Positions 47,633 through 56,283 of a stretch of 64,000 bases of DNA are shown here, piece after piece. The DNA lies in contig JAROAZ010000024.1 in NCBI GenBank assembly GCA_029432775.1, positions 1 through 64,000 on the forward strand, read 5' to 3'. Origin of the DNA: Pontiellaceae bacterium B12227 (lineage in GTDB: Bacteria > Verrucomicrobiota > Kiritimatiellia > Kiritimatiellales > Pontiellaceae). The position numbers and the translations under genes were made by a program. The first letter of the stretch is position 1. The number at the start of each line of letters is the position of its first letter. Under the pieces are notes generated by a model, which had not been told where the DNA came from, made no database searches, and was given only the letters and a program-made list of their open reading frames with translations.

Positions 47633-47679
47633 AAAAAGGGCAACTCTGGGTAGAGTCCTTTTCAGCGGTATTTTATCTC

Positions 47680-47743
47680 GCAGAGACGCGGAGAACGCAG
47701 AGGTTTCTTTGCTCAGCGAATTCTGCGTCTCTGCGAGGAATTC
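47680..47743. repeat. Class B repeat, inverted pair upstream of uvrA
   Basis: CTCGCAGAGACGC on the left pairs perfectly with GCGTCTCTGCGAG on the right, 27 bases before the uvrA start. Confidence 0.85.
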
Positions 47744-47769
47744 CCGATATTCAGGTTTTGGAGAAGTTT

Positions 47770-50586
47770 ATGGCGAAGCAATGGATCAAGGTGGCAGGCG
47801 CGCGGGAGCACAATCTAAAGGATGTGCATGTGAAGATTCCGCGCGATGAGCTGACGGTGGTGACGGGCCTGAGCGGCTCGGGAAAATCGTCGTTGGCATT
47901 TGATACAATTTATGCCGAAGGGCAGCGCAAATATGTGGAAAGCCTTTCGGCCTATGCCCGCCAGTTTCTCGGACAGATGCAGAAGCCGGACGTGGACTAT
48001 ATTGAAGGGCTGTCGCCGGCCGTATCCATTGAACAGCGCACCGCCGGCTCCAATCCGCGTTCCATCGTGGCAACCACGACGGAGATTTATGACTATCTCC
48101 GTCTGCTGTTTGCCAGCATCGGAAAGTCGCACTGCTACAAATGCGGCAAGCCGGTCACCAATCAGAGTGCGGAAGAAATCGTTGAGCAGCTGATGCAGCT
48201 TCCTGCGAAAACGAAACTGATGGTTTTGGCGCCCTACGTTCGCGGACGCAAGGGCGAACATGTCGACGTGTTTGAGAATATCCGCAAGCAGGGGTTTGTG
48301 CGTGTTCGGGTCGATGGTGAGATCTATGAAATTGAAAATATTCCGAAGCTGAAGAAAACCTTTAAGCACACCATCGAAGCGGTGGTGGATCGCCTGGCGA
48401 TTGTGGACGACATCCGCAGCCGGATGACCGATTCCGTAGAGTTGGCGCTGGGCGAGGCCGAGGGGTTGGTGACGGCGCTGATCGCCACTGACGACGGCGG
48501 CTGGGAAGAGCGCATGTTCTCCGAATCCAATGCTTGCCTCGATTGCGGCATCAGCTTTGATAAACTCGAAGCGCGTCACTTCTCTTTCAACAGTCCCTAT
48601 GGCGCCTGTCCGACCTGTCACGGGCTGGGCACGCAGATGGTCTTTGATGAGGAGCAGGTCGCACCCGATCCGGCCAAGGCGATTGAATCCTGTATTCACC
48701 CGTGGCGCTACGGCGGGCAGCGGATGATCATCTACCATAAGAAACTGTTGCAGGCCGTTGCGGCCCGGCATGGCATTGATCCGAAAACCCCGTTCGGCGA
48801 GTTGCCGAAAAAAGTGAAGAACGAAATCTTCCACGGCACGGGCGATGAAAATATTGAATATTACATGCGACGCCGTTTGATCAAAAAGCCGTTCAAGGGT
48901 GTATTCCCGATGCTTAACGAGCGGCTGGAGCTTAATGAAAACGAGGCGATGAGCCACTGGCTGCGCGGCTACATGAACAAGCGCGTCTGTCCGGAATGCA
49001 ACGGCTCGCGTCTGCGCCCGGCGGTGCTGGCCTGCACGATGAATGGACGCAACATCCGCGAAATCATTACCGACTCCGTGATCGACTCGCAGGGGTTTTT
49101 CCAATCACTGGAACTTTCGAAGCAGGAAGAGCTGATTACCAAGGAGATCCTGAAAGAGATCCGTTCGCGGCTGGGCTTTATGGTGAATGTGGGGCTCGAT
49201 TATCTGACGCTGGACCGCGAAAGCGGAACGCTTTCGGGCGGCGAGGCGCAGCGCATTCGGCTGGCCACTCAGATCGGGGCCGGACTCGTGGGTGTGGTAT
49301 ATGTGTTGGACGAACCGAGTATTGGATTGCATCAGCGCGATAACGACCGGCTGATTCATACGCTGCGCGGTCTGCGGGACCTGGGCAACACGGTGATTGT
49401 GGTGGAGCACGATGAGCAGACGATCCGTACGGCTGACTTTGTGATTGATATGGGCCCGGCCGCCGGTCGCCATGGCGGTGAAGTGGTGTTTGCCGGCAAG
49501 ACCGATAAACTGATGAAGGCCGATACGCTGACCGCAAAATACCTGCGGGAAGAGCTGTCGGTGGAGGTTCCGGAAAAACGCACCAAAGCTTACAAAGGCT
49601 GGATCGAGCTGAAGGGGGCGGAGGCGAATAATCTGAAGAAGGTGAATGCCAAATTCCCGCTCGGCCTGTTCACCTGTGTGACCGGGGTTTCGGGCAGCGG
49701 GAAAAGTACGCTGACCGACTTTACGCTGAAGCGTGCGCTGGCCCGTCATTTTAACGGAACCAAGGATGCGCCGGGCAAACACAAATCCATTTCCGGCCTC
49801 GAGATGTGCGATAAAATGATCGTGATCGATCAGTCGCCGATCGGGCGCACGCCGCGTTCGAATCCGGCCACCTATACTGGAGCATTCACGGATATTCGCG
49901 AACTGTTTGCCACCTTGCCGGCTTCCAAGATGCGCGGCTATAAGCCGGGGCGTTACAGCTTTAATGTGAAGGGCGGGCGCTGCGAAAAGTGTAAGGGCGA
50001 CGGAATCCTGAAGATTGAAATGCACTTCCTTCCGGACGTCTATGTGCCGTGCGAACAGTGCAATGAAAAACGCTATAACCGTGAAACGCTCGAGGTTCAT
50101 TACAAAGGCAAGAACATTGCCGACGTGCTCGATATGACCATCAATGAAGCGCTCGACTTTTTCGAGGCGGTGCCGAAGATTCAGCGTAAGATGAAAACGC
50201 TTTGCGATGTGGGGCTGGGCTACCTGAAGCTGGGGCAGCAGGCCACGACCCTTTCCGGCGGGGAGGCACAACGCGTGAAGCTTTCAACCGAGCTTAGCAA
50301 ACGCTCCACCGGACAGACGGTTTATATTCTCGATGAGCCGACCACCGGCCTGCACTTTGCCGATGTGCATAAGCTGCTCGAAGTGCTCGAACGCCTGCGC
50401 GACGAAGGCAATACGGTCATCGTGATTGAGCATAACCTCGATATGATCAAACGTGCGGACTACATTGTGGACCTCGGTCCCGGCGGTGGCGTGAACGGGG
50501 GGCGTGTGGTGGTTTCGGGCACGCCGGAAAAAGTGGCCCAGTGCGAAAAGTCGTATACCGGGCAGTATTTGAAAGAGCTGCTCTGA
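47770..50586 (+). CDS. uvrA: Excinuclease ABC subunit A
   Basis: Damage-recognition ATPase of nucleotide excision repair, 938 residues (E. coli 940). The start is the ATG at 47770, with GGAGA close upstream; an in-frame TTG at 47758 overlaps that site. Two ABC cassettes are visible: Walker A GLSGSGKS at 33-40 and GVSGSGKS near 640, each with an LSGGEAQR signature. Zinc-binding pairs are CLDC/CPTC near 255-285 and CEKC/CEQC near 737-765. A palindrome at 49099 encodes F-Q-S-L-E. Confidence 0.98.
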   Translation: MAKQWIKVAGAREHNLKDVHVKIPRDELTVVTGLSGSGKSSLAFDTIYAEGQRKYVESLSAYARQFLGQMQKPDVDYIEGLSPAVSIEQRTAGSNPRSIVATTTEIYDYLRLLFASIGKSHCYKCGKPVTNQSAEEIVEQLMQLPAKTKLMVLAPYVRGRKGEHVDVFENIRKQGFVRVRVDGEIYEIENIPKLKKTFKHTIEAVVDRLAIVDDIRSRMTDSVELALGEAEGLVTALIATDDGGWEERMFSESNACLDCGISFDKLEARHFSFNSPYGACPTCHGLGTQMVFDEEQVAPDPAKAIESCIHPWRYGGQRMIIYHKKLLQAVAARHGIDPKTPFGELPKKVKNEIFHGTGDENIEYYMRRRLIKKPFKGVFPMLNERLELNENEAMSHWLRGYMNKRVCPECNGSRLRPAVLACTMNGRNIREIITDSVIDSQGFFQSLELSKQEELITKEILKEIRSRLGFMVNVGLDYLTLDRESGTLSGGEAQRIRLATQIGAGLVGVVYVLDEPSIGLHQRDNDRLIHTLRGLRDLGNTVIVVEHDEQTIRTADFVIDMGPAAGRHGGEVVFAGKTDKLMKADTLTAKYLREELSVEVPEKRTKAYKGWIELKGAEANNLKKVNAKFPLGLFTCVTGVSGSGKSTLTDFTLKRALARHFNGTKDAPGKHKSISGLEMCDKMIVIDQSPIGRTPRSNPATYTGAFTDIRELFATLPASKMRGYKPGRYSFNVKGGRCEKCKGDGILKIEMHFLPDVYVPCEQCNEKRYNRETLEVHYKGKNIADVLDMTINEALDFFEAVPKIQRKMKTLCDVGLGYLKLGQQATTLSGGEAQRVKLSTELSKRSTGQTVYILDEPTTGLHFADVHKLLEVLERLRDEGNTVIVIEHNLDMIKRADYIVDLGPGGGVNGGRVVVSGTPEKVAQCEKSYTGQYLKELL
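49099..49113. repeat. Palindrome copy inside uvrA (TTCCAATCACTGGAA)
   Basis: Strict copy read as F-Q-S-L-E. Confidence 0.8.
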
Positions 50587-50600
50587 GGAGGTGTTGGGGA

Positions 50601-51524
50601 ATGATTTCGATGTTTAAGGGGAACGTCCTGCGAGAGGCAGGAGAGGCTTTGCGGAGATACCGTTTTATATCCATTGCTCTGTTCGGGGTCGGTTTAGCTC
50701 CCTGTCCAGCGCTTTCGCTTCAGGAGGAGATGGCGGATGCAGGCCAGGAAAAGGCTGCGGGGGCGCAATACGAATCTCTGGATTCGTTTTACACGCTCTA
50801 TCAGCCGTATGTGAATAATATCTCGGCCTATTATCCCATCTATTTTCTTGCAGGAACTGATCTGTCGAAAAGTAAGTTCCAGATCAGTTTTAAGTATCGT
50901 TTTTTCAATACGGACGGGCACCTGGTTGAAAAGTACCCCTGGATCGCCGGTTGGCATTTTGGGTATACACAAACGTCGTTCTGGAACCTTGAATCGAGCT
51001 CGCTGCCCTTTGAGGATACGAGTTATAAGCCGGAGCTTTTCTATCTCTCCCGTAACCTGACCGCCGGTACCCCCGCTTCGCGCGGTCTCTTTTTTAAAGG
51101 AGGGGTGTTCCATGAGTCTAATGGGAAGAGCGATGATAATTCGCGGGGAATCAATACGCTGTATGCTCAACCCATTTGGGTCTTTTACAATCCGGACAAC
51201 CGGTATGGCCTGAGCCTCGGCACGAAGGTGTGGGGCTATTTCAGCACGAGCGAGCAAAATACCGACATTGCCGACTACCGGGGATATTTCGATGTGGATA
51301 TTAAGGTGGGCCGGTCGGATGGCTTTGTGCTTGGAACGACCTTGGGATGGGCAAAAGAGGGAGGATCGGTCCAGCTGGATTTTACGTATCCGGTGGGTGA
51401 GTGGTTGTTTAACAATGTTTATCTCTACCTCCATATGCAATATGTGAATGCATTGGCTGAAAACCTGTTGGATTACCAGGATCGAACAGAAGCCTTCCGC
51501 ATCGGGGTCTCCTTTTTGCGATGA
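50601..51524 (+). CDS. pldA: Outer-membrane phospholipase A
   Basis: 12-strand outer-membrane barrel lipase that removes misplaced phospholipids. 307 residues from the ATG at 50601 (GAGGAGG upstream); E. coli PldA has 289. The catalytic segment GVFHESNGKSDDNSRGIN carries His171, Ser173 and the downstream Asn, as in E. coli His142, Ser144 and Asn156. The N-terminal signal is atypical and long. It lies 14 bases after uvrA and 16 before the ModF-like gene, so the unit is probably an operon. Confidence 0.93.
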   Translation: MISMFKGNVLREAGEALRRYRFISIALFGVGLAPCPALSLQEEMADAGQEKAAGAQYESLDSFYTLYQPYVNNISAYYPIYFLAGTDLSKSKFQISFKYRFFNTDGHLVEKYPWIAGWHFGYTQTSFWNLESSSLPFEDTSYKPELFYLSRNLTAGTPASRGLFFKGGVFHESNGKSDDNSRGINTLYAQPIWVFYNPDNRYGLSLGTKVWGYFSTSEQNTDIADYRGYFDVDIKVGRSDGFVLGTTLGWAKEGGSVQLDFTYPVGEWLFNNVYLYLHMQYVNALAENLLDYQDRTEAFRIGVSFLR

Positions 51525-51540
51525 TCTGAACGGAGGTTGA

Positions 51541-52866
51541 ATGATTCAGCAAATAAATCAGTTTCTTCAGGAAGAACAGCAGTCGTGTGCGGTGCTCGGG
51601 ACCAATGGTTCCGGCAAAAGCCGGCTGGCGGAGGAACTTTTCCAAACCTCGGAAGTCCCGTCTGCGCTGGTTTCGCTGGAGCAGCAGATTGCGGTGATTG
51701 AAGAGGAGCGGCTGAACGACGATTCGGATTTTCTGGATCATGTTGATCCCGGCCGCTCGGTGCTGGAATTCATTACTGAAGCGGGAGAGGTCTCGGATGA
51801 GCTGCAGGCGCGGTTTGAGCAGTTTCGTATGGGCGGAATTCTGGAGCGCGGGCTGAAGTTTCTCTCGACGGGTGAATTCCGCAAGGCCCAGATCTGCCGG
51901 GCACTGGCGGAAAAGCCGGCGCGGCTGATTCTGGATGAACCGTTTGACGGACTGGATGCCGGATCGCAGGAGGAGCTGAAGTACTTTCTGAACGACCTTG
52001 CCGCGGATGGCGTTCAGCTGGTGCTGCTGCTGAACCGTATCGACGAAGTCGTGGATGCGGCGGCGCAGATTTTCCTGATCGATGAATTCGGTCTGGTGGA
52101 TGCCGTCTCGAAGGGCGATGAGCTGGAGCGGTTTTTCCGGATGGTTGAGTTGCCGGCGGATTTGCCGGAACCGCCGGAGCGCGAGGCGCTGCAGCTCGAT
52201 GCGGCGACCCCGCTGATTGATTTTAAGCAGGTCGGTGTGGCGTATGGAGATAAACAAATCTTCCAGGGGCTGGACTGGTGTGTTGAGCAGGGCGAGCACT
52301 GGCAGGTGAGCGGGCCGAACGGCTGCGGTAAAACCACCTTGCTGGAGATGGTGACGGGGGATCATCCTCAGCTGTATTCCAACGAGGTGAATGTGTTCGG
52401 GATCCGGCGCGGCTCGGGGGAAAGTGTCTGGGATATTAAAAAGCATATCGGCCATGTTTCGTCGTCGGTGCAGGTGAACTACCGCGTTGCGGCTTCGGTG
52501 CAGGATGTCGTGATTTCCGGCCTGCACGATTCCATCGGGATGTATCGGAAACCTTCGCTGCACGAAATTAAGTGTGCAAAGGAATGGATCAGCCTGCTGC
52601 ATCTGGGGCATAAAACAGCCCGCCCGCTGCGGACACTCTCGTATGGCGAGCAACGGCTGGTGCTGATTGCCCGGGCCATGATCAAGCGGCCGGCATTGTT
52701 GATTCTGGATGAGCCGTGTCAGGGACTGGACGAAGTGAACCGGCGAACGATTTTAAATCTGATTAACCATATCGGGGAAAGCAGCGGAACCACGCTGTTG
52801 TATGTTTCGCATCATGCAACGGATCAGGTGCCCTGCATTAAACGGCAATTGACCATGGGGGAATGA
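51541..52866 (+). CDS. Tandem ABC ATPase, ModF/PhrA-like
   Basis: 441 residues with two ABC ATPase modules and no membrane segment. The first has GTNGSGKS (20-27), an atypical signature LSTGEFRKAQ and LILDEPFDGLD. The second has GPNGCGKT near 258-265, LSYGEQRLVLIARAM and LILDEPCQGLDE. The arrangement matches ModF (also called PhrA, photorepair protein A), whose role is unsettled. The HSCQ-type His (YVSHHATDQVP) ends the second module. It is between pldA and the SET-domain gene. Confidence 0.88.
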   Translation: MIQQINQFLQEEQQSCAVLGTNGSGKSRLAEELFQTSEVPSALVSLEQQIAVIEEERLNDDSDFLDHVDPGRSVLEFITEAGEVSDELQARFEQFRMGGILERGLKFLSTGEFRKAQICRALAEKPARLILDEPFDGLDAGSQEELKYFLNDLAADGVQLVLLLNRIDEVVDAAAQIFLIDEFGLVDAVSKGDELERFFRMVELPADLPEPPEREALQLDAATPLIDFKQVGVAYGDKQIFQGLDWCVEQGEHWQVSGPNGCGKTTLLEMVTGDHPQLYSNEVNVFGIRRGSGESVWDIKKHIGHVSSSVQVNYRVAASVQDVVISGLHDSIGMYRKPSLHEIKCAKEWISLLHLGHKTARPLRTLSYGEQRLVLIARAMIKRPALLILDEPCQGLDEVNRRTILNLINHIGESSGTTLLYVSHHATDQVPCIKRQLTMGE

Positions 52867-52867
52867 C

Positions 52868-53203
52868 ATGCCGAACATGCATAAACTGGAAGTACGTAAG
52901 AGTGGAATTCACGGCAAGGGCGTCTATGCCGTTAAGCCGATTGAAAAAGGGGTTCAGATCGGCACCTACCACGGTGAGATGACCGACGAGGACGATACCT
53001 ATGTGCTTTGGATTACCGATGAGGATGGCAGGGAGTATGGCGTAAACGGAACCTCCGACCTGAAGTTCTTGAACCATTCCCACGAACCGAACGCGGAGTT
53101 CGATGGTGAAGAACTACATGCCCTGCGCGACATTCAGGCAGGCGAAGAGATTACCTTCCACTATGGCGATATTTTTGTGGAATGGCTGGAGGGGCTTGCC
53201 TGA
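52868..53203 (+). CDS. SET domain protein
   Basis: 111 residues, a minimal SET domain: LEVRKSGIHGKGVYAVKPIEKG, FLNHSHEPNAEF (the NHS.x.PN motif that forms the knot with the SAM site) and EEITFHYGDIF near the end. It is probably a lysine methyltransferase, although a post-SET zinc cluster is absent. It starts two bases after the ModF-like gene stop, and its stop codon touches that of the convergent pdxB. Confidence 0.92.
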   Translation: MPNMHKLEVRKSGIHGKGVYAVKPIEKGVQIGTYHGEMTDEDDTYVLWITDEDGREYGVNGTSDLKFLNHSHEPNAEFDGEELHALRDIQAGEEITFHYGDIFVEWLEGLA

Positions 53204-54352
53204 TCAAACGACCTTGAACCCCATGGCTGCAACTTTTTTCCGGAGGCCGTGAGCTGCATGGGTCAGGTTGACTTCGGTGTTATGAAACTCCCGGCGCATG
53301 CGATAGCTTTTTCGTAAGGCATCAAAGTTCCGCGCGCGATCGACTTCGGAGTGCACCGCGGCTTCGCGAATGAGGCGGTCGTCCTCTTCGATCTGATAGA
53401 CCTGCTGAATAATCTCATGCAGGACCTCTTCGTCATCTCGTCCCCGGCAGTCGATTCCAATGGTTGGAACGTCCGCCGCCGGCAACGACGCCGCGATATC
53501 CCAGGTTTTAGGTATTTCGAAGAAGTTGCACAGTTCATTGTAGCAGGCGATGGTGCCGTTGAGTTTTCCTTCGTAGGAATGTCCGGCAATATGCGGTGAG
53601 GCCAGGTCGGCCAGTTTGACTACATCCGGGCGGAAGGCCGGTTCGGGCGACCAGACATCGAGAATAGTTCTGGAAACGGCGCCGCCTTTTTTTGCATCCA
53701 TGAGCGCATCGTAGTCGCAGATGTCGCCGCGTGCGGCATTAATGAACAGGGCGCCGGGTTTCAGCTGTTCGAAAAAGGTATAGTCGGCCATGCGGGCGGT
53801 GGGCCAGGGTTTGTGTTTCACGAGCGGAACATGCAGCGTGACGATGTCGGATTCCGCCAACAGGTTTTCCAATGGTTGGAAGTCCGGGTCGGCCGATACG
53901 GCCGAGAGCGGCGGATCGTTCCGCAGCACATTCATTCCGAGGGCATGGCATTTTTTTACGACCCGACTACCGACATTGCCGCAACCGATAACGCCGATGG
54001 TTTTACCTTCCAGATCAAACCCGTGCCGGCTTCTGAGGGTGAGCAGGCCGGCGACGAGATATTCGGACACGCTGTTGGCGTTACAGCCGGGCGAGGCGCA
54101 CCAGTAGATGCCCCGCCGCTGGAGATAGTCGGCCTCGATGTGATCGGTGCCGGCGGTGGCGGTCCCCACAAATTTAACGGGGGTGCCGCGCAGCAGTTCT
54201 TCCGTGGCTTTCGTTTTGGAGCGGATGATGAGGGCATCGGCATCCAGCAGGTCGTCCCGCATGATATCGCGGTCGGGAATAACAACGGTTTTCCCTGCAT
54301 TGGAGAAGGCGCTCTCGCCCAGGAGTACGGTTTCTGCGCAGACAATTTTCAT
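53204..54352 (-). CDS. pdxB: 4-phosphoerythronate dehydrogenase
   Basis: NAD-dependent 2-hydroxyacid dehydrogenase that oxidises 4-phosphoerythronate in DXP-independent vitamin B6 synthesis. 382 residues from the ATG at 54352 (AGGGG upstream); E. coli PdxB has 378. The Rossmann motif VIGCGNVGSR lies at 121-130. FINAARGDICDYDAL has the catalytic Arg, and SPHIAGHSYEG the catalytic His. The C-terminal PdxB-specific extension is present, which separates it from PGDH or GHRPR. Palindromes at 53455 and 53867 read V-P-T-I-G and F-Q-P-L-E. Confidence 0.93.
   Translation of the reverse strand: MKIVCAETVLLGESAFSNAGKTVVIPDRDIMRDDLLDADALIIRSKTKATEELLRGTPVKFVGTATAGTDHIEADYLQRRGIYWCASPGCNANSVSEYLVAGLLTLRSRHGFDLEGKTIGVIGCGNVGSRVVKKCHALGMNVLRNDPPLSAVSADPDFQPLENLLAESDIVTLHVPLVKHKPWPTARMADYTFFEQLKPGALFINAARGDICDYDALMDAKKGGAVSRTILDVWSPEPAFRPDVVKLADLASPHIAGHSYEGKLNGTIACYNELCNFFEIPKTWDIAASLPAADVPTIGIDCRGRDDEEVLHEIIQQVYQIEEDDRLIREAAVHSEVDRARNFDALRKSYRMRREFHNTEVNLTHAAHGLRKKVAAMGFKVV
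53455..53469. repeat. Palindrome copy inside pdxB (TTCCAATGGTTGGAA)
   Basis: Strict copy; the minus strand reads V-P-T-I-G-I. Confidence 0.8.
53867..53881. repeat. Palindrome copy inside pdxB (TTCCAATGGTTGGAA)
   Basis: Strict copy; the minus strand reads F-Q-P-L-E. It has the same 15 bases as the other pdxB copy but is read in another phase. Confidence 0.82.
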
Positions 54353-54388
54353 GCCCCTATTGTCTGCCGATGCCCGATGGGGCTCAAG

Positions 54389-54403
54389 TTCCAATGTCTG
54401 GAA
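54389..54403. repeat. Palindrome copy TTCCAATGTCTGGAA
   Basis: Strict copy in the 54-base gap between pdxB and the next gene. Confidence 0.78.
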
Positions 54404-54406
54404 AAA

Positions 54407-54751
54407 TCAACGGCGTTTTTGGCGGTGGCGCTGCTGGCGCTCTTTATCGCGCATGGCCGGGTGATATTGCGTGTGCTGTTTATGGCGGGCATGCGTGGAG
54501 TTTTTTTTCCACAGATGGGTGTACCAGAACTTGGCCGTGGCGATGATGATTAGGAAAAAAGAGAGAATGCCGGTTATCATCAGGGTGAGAATCCCCTGTT
54601 GTTTATAGGCTCCGGTTCCTTCATCTTTGGCAAAGAAGGACATGGCCAGCAGAAGGCCCACCGTCAGAATCATGATAAAAAGCCCTGTCACAGCAGGATG
54701 CGGCCGCATACTGAAGTGCGGAACTTTTCCTCGACTCATTTCAAATGCCAT
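54407..54751 (-). CDS. Small two-helix membrane protein
   Basis: 114 residues. Membrane helices lie at about 21-40 (AVTGLFIMILTVGLLLAMSF) and 54-72 (LTLMITGILSFFLIIIATA). The C-terminal tail is strongly basic and His-rich (THARHKQHTQYHPAM ... RQQRHRQKRR), so it may bind nucleic acid or metal. A palindrome sits just after its 3' end. No family was recognised. Confidence 0.65.
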   Translation of the reverse strand: MAFEMSRGKVPHFSMRPHPAVTGLFIMILTVGLLLAMSFFAKDEGTGAYKQQGILTLMITGILSFFLIIIATAKFWYTHLWKKNSTHARHKQHTQYHPAMRDKERQQRHRQKRR

Positions 54752-55035
54752 AATTTCCTCCGGCGCATTTACTGGCCGGCCCTTTAAAATTGTACTTTTC
54801 CAGGGGATTTCCCTGCTTTCATTCAGTGTCGTTTTTTATCGAATGCGCTATTGTGTATCACCATCCGCACTGGTGTTGAAAGCCAGAAAAATCTTAATTT
54901 CTTACTCGTCTTCTTTGTTGCGCAGCAGTCGGGGTTAATATGAGTGAACCGGGTGTGTTTCAGGTGTTATGCCGGGCGCTTAGGGGAGGCGGTGAGATTT
55001 GCCGGCCGTTTGCTTCGTGCGCGGGGGTATTATCT

Positions 55036-56148
55036 TCAGCCGGAAAACTCTTTCCGGTAGGTGAGGGGGCTTTGGCCGAAGTGGCGCTTGAAGCTGTTGC
55101 TGAGGTGGGAGGCGTGGGTGAAGCCGGTTGCGGCGGCGATGCGGTCCATGTTCCAGGCGGTGGAGGTCAGGAGGTCGGCCGCCTGGTTGAGCCGCATATT
55201 CATCAGGGTCTGGTGCAGGGTGCTGTTGGTGGCGGTTTTGAAGCGTTGGTTGAGCAGGCTGCGCGAAACTCCGAGCTCCTCGGCGATTTCCGGGGTGCCG
55301 ATTTTTTCGGCTAACCGGTTTTGCAGATGGCGCATGGCGCGCCGGACGATATCGTCGTCGATGATGAACGCATCGCTGCTGGCCCGGGTGGCGACGCCTT
55401 TGGGGGCAATGAAGGTGGTTGAGGCGGGAATACGTTTTCCGTCCATGGCGGCCTGCAGCAGACGGGCGCCTTCCTGAACAACGCCGGCGGTATCGCGGTC
55501 GATGCTCGAGAGCGCAACGCTCTGCACTTCGCATACCATCGGATTGTTATCCACGCCAAGAATCGAAAAATCCATTGGCACCTGAAACCCTTCTTCCATG
55601 CAGAGACCGGCAATCCATGCGGCATCGGCATCGTTGACGGCAAAGATGGAGCAGGGACGGGGCAGGTTTTTCAGGCGGTCGGCCATGGTGTTGTAGTTGA
55701 GGCTTCCCGGTCCGTCAATCCGCGTGGCGGAGGTGGTATGTGCTTTGAGCTCGGCATTAAAGGCGGCGAAACGCGCTTCGCCGAAGGGGGTGGGGGTGCT
55801 GGCATACCAGGCAAAGTTCCGGTGGCCGTAGGCCATGAAGTGGCGCGCGGCCATGCGCCCGATGGCCGTGTTGTCGGCCGCGACGCGCGGCAGCGGGATG
55901 TCCTCGCGCCAGGTGGAAAGGTCAACGCAGGGAATTCCGGGGTTCTGCTGAACGAAGTTTGCGGTGCGGGGATTGTCGGTCAGTGAGCTGAGGATGCCGT
56001 CGCCCCGCCAGTGATTCATCATGCCCATCGGGGTGAGGACATTGGTGTCGAGGTGCCAGTTCCGTTGCCGGGCGGCATCCACGGCCGCCTGGTGAGTGGG
56101 CTGGTCATAGGCATTCAGCAGCAGGAGGACTCGTCGTTTATAGCGCAT
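55036..56148 (-). CDS. XylR-type AraC regulator with sugar-binding domain
   Basis: 370 residues. The start is placed at the ATG at 56148 (MRYKRRVLLLLNAYDQ); codons open further upstream, to 57342, are a shadow of uxaB. Residues ~1-260 form a periplasmic-binding-protein-like (LacI-type) sensor with VLTPMGMMNHWRGDGILSSL, AADNTAIGRMAARHFMAYGHRNFAWYA and DFSILGVDNNPM. The last ~105 residues are an AraC DNA-binding domain (IAEELGVSRSLLNQRF, IAAATGFTHASHLSNSFKRHFG). This architecture is that of XylR. It is divergent from uxaB, so uronate or xylose-like control of that operon is likely. Confidence 0.9.
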   Translation of the reverse strand: MRYKRRVLLLLNAYDQPTHQAAVDAARQRNWHLDTNVLTPMGMMNHWRGDGILSSLTDNPRTANFVQQNPGIPCVDLSTWREDIPLPRVAADNTAIGRMAARHFMAYGHRNFAWYASTPTPFGEARFAAFNAELKAHTTSATRIDGPGSLNYNTMADRLKNLPRPCSIFAVNDADAAWIAGLCMEEGFQVPMDFSILGVDNNPMVCEVQSVALSSIDRDTAGVVQEGARLLQAAMDGKRIPASTTFIAPKGVATRASSDAFIIDDDIVRRAMRHLQNRLAEKIGTPEIAEELGVSRSLLNQRFKTATNSTLHQTLMNMRLNQAADLLTSTAWNMDRIAAATGFTHASHLSNSFKRHFGQSPLTYRKEFSG

Positions 56149-56283
56149 AAGGGCATTGAAACGGGGTGTGGCGTCATTTGCAATAATAAATGGAAGACCA
56201 TGCAATATCAAAGTTTTCAGGTTTGTCGTATGTTGGTGTCTTCGTAATAAACCATGGATAAGCGTAACGATGAAGAGATGCGA
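56149..56283. promoter_or_regulatory. Divergent control region between the XylR-like gene and uxaB
   Basis: The 135-base region must carry both promoters and any operator for the XylR-type regulator. No convincing -35/-10 pair or palindrome was found by eye. The assignment rests on the divergent layout alone. Confidence 0.35.

Noticed and set aside
47815..50271. Two long minus-strand frames opposite uvrA (429 and 388 codons)
   Set aside because: Antisense shadows of a conserved gene with strong codon periodicity.
54940..55314. 124-codon plus-strand frame at the end of the XylR-like gene
   Set aside because: It is mostly antisense to the AraC domain, Gly/Ala/Val-rich and without motifs.
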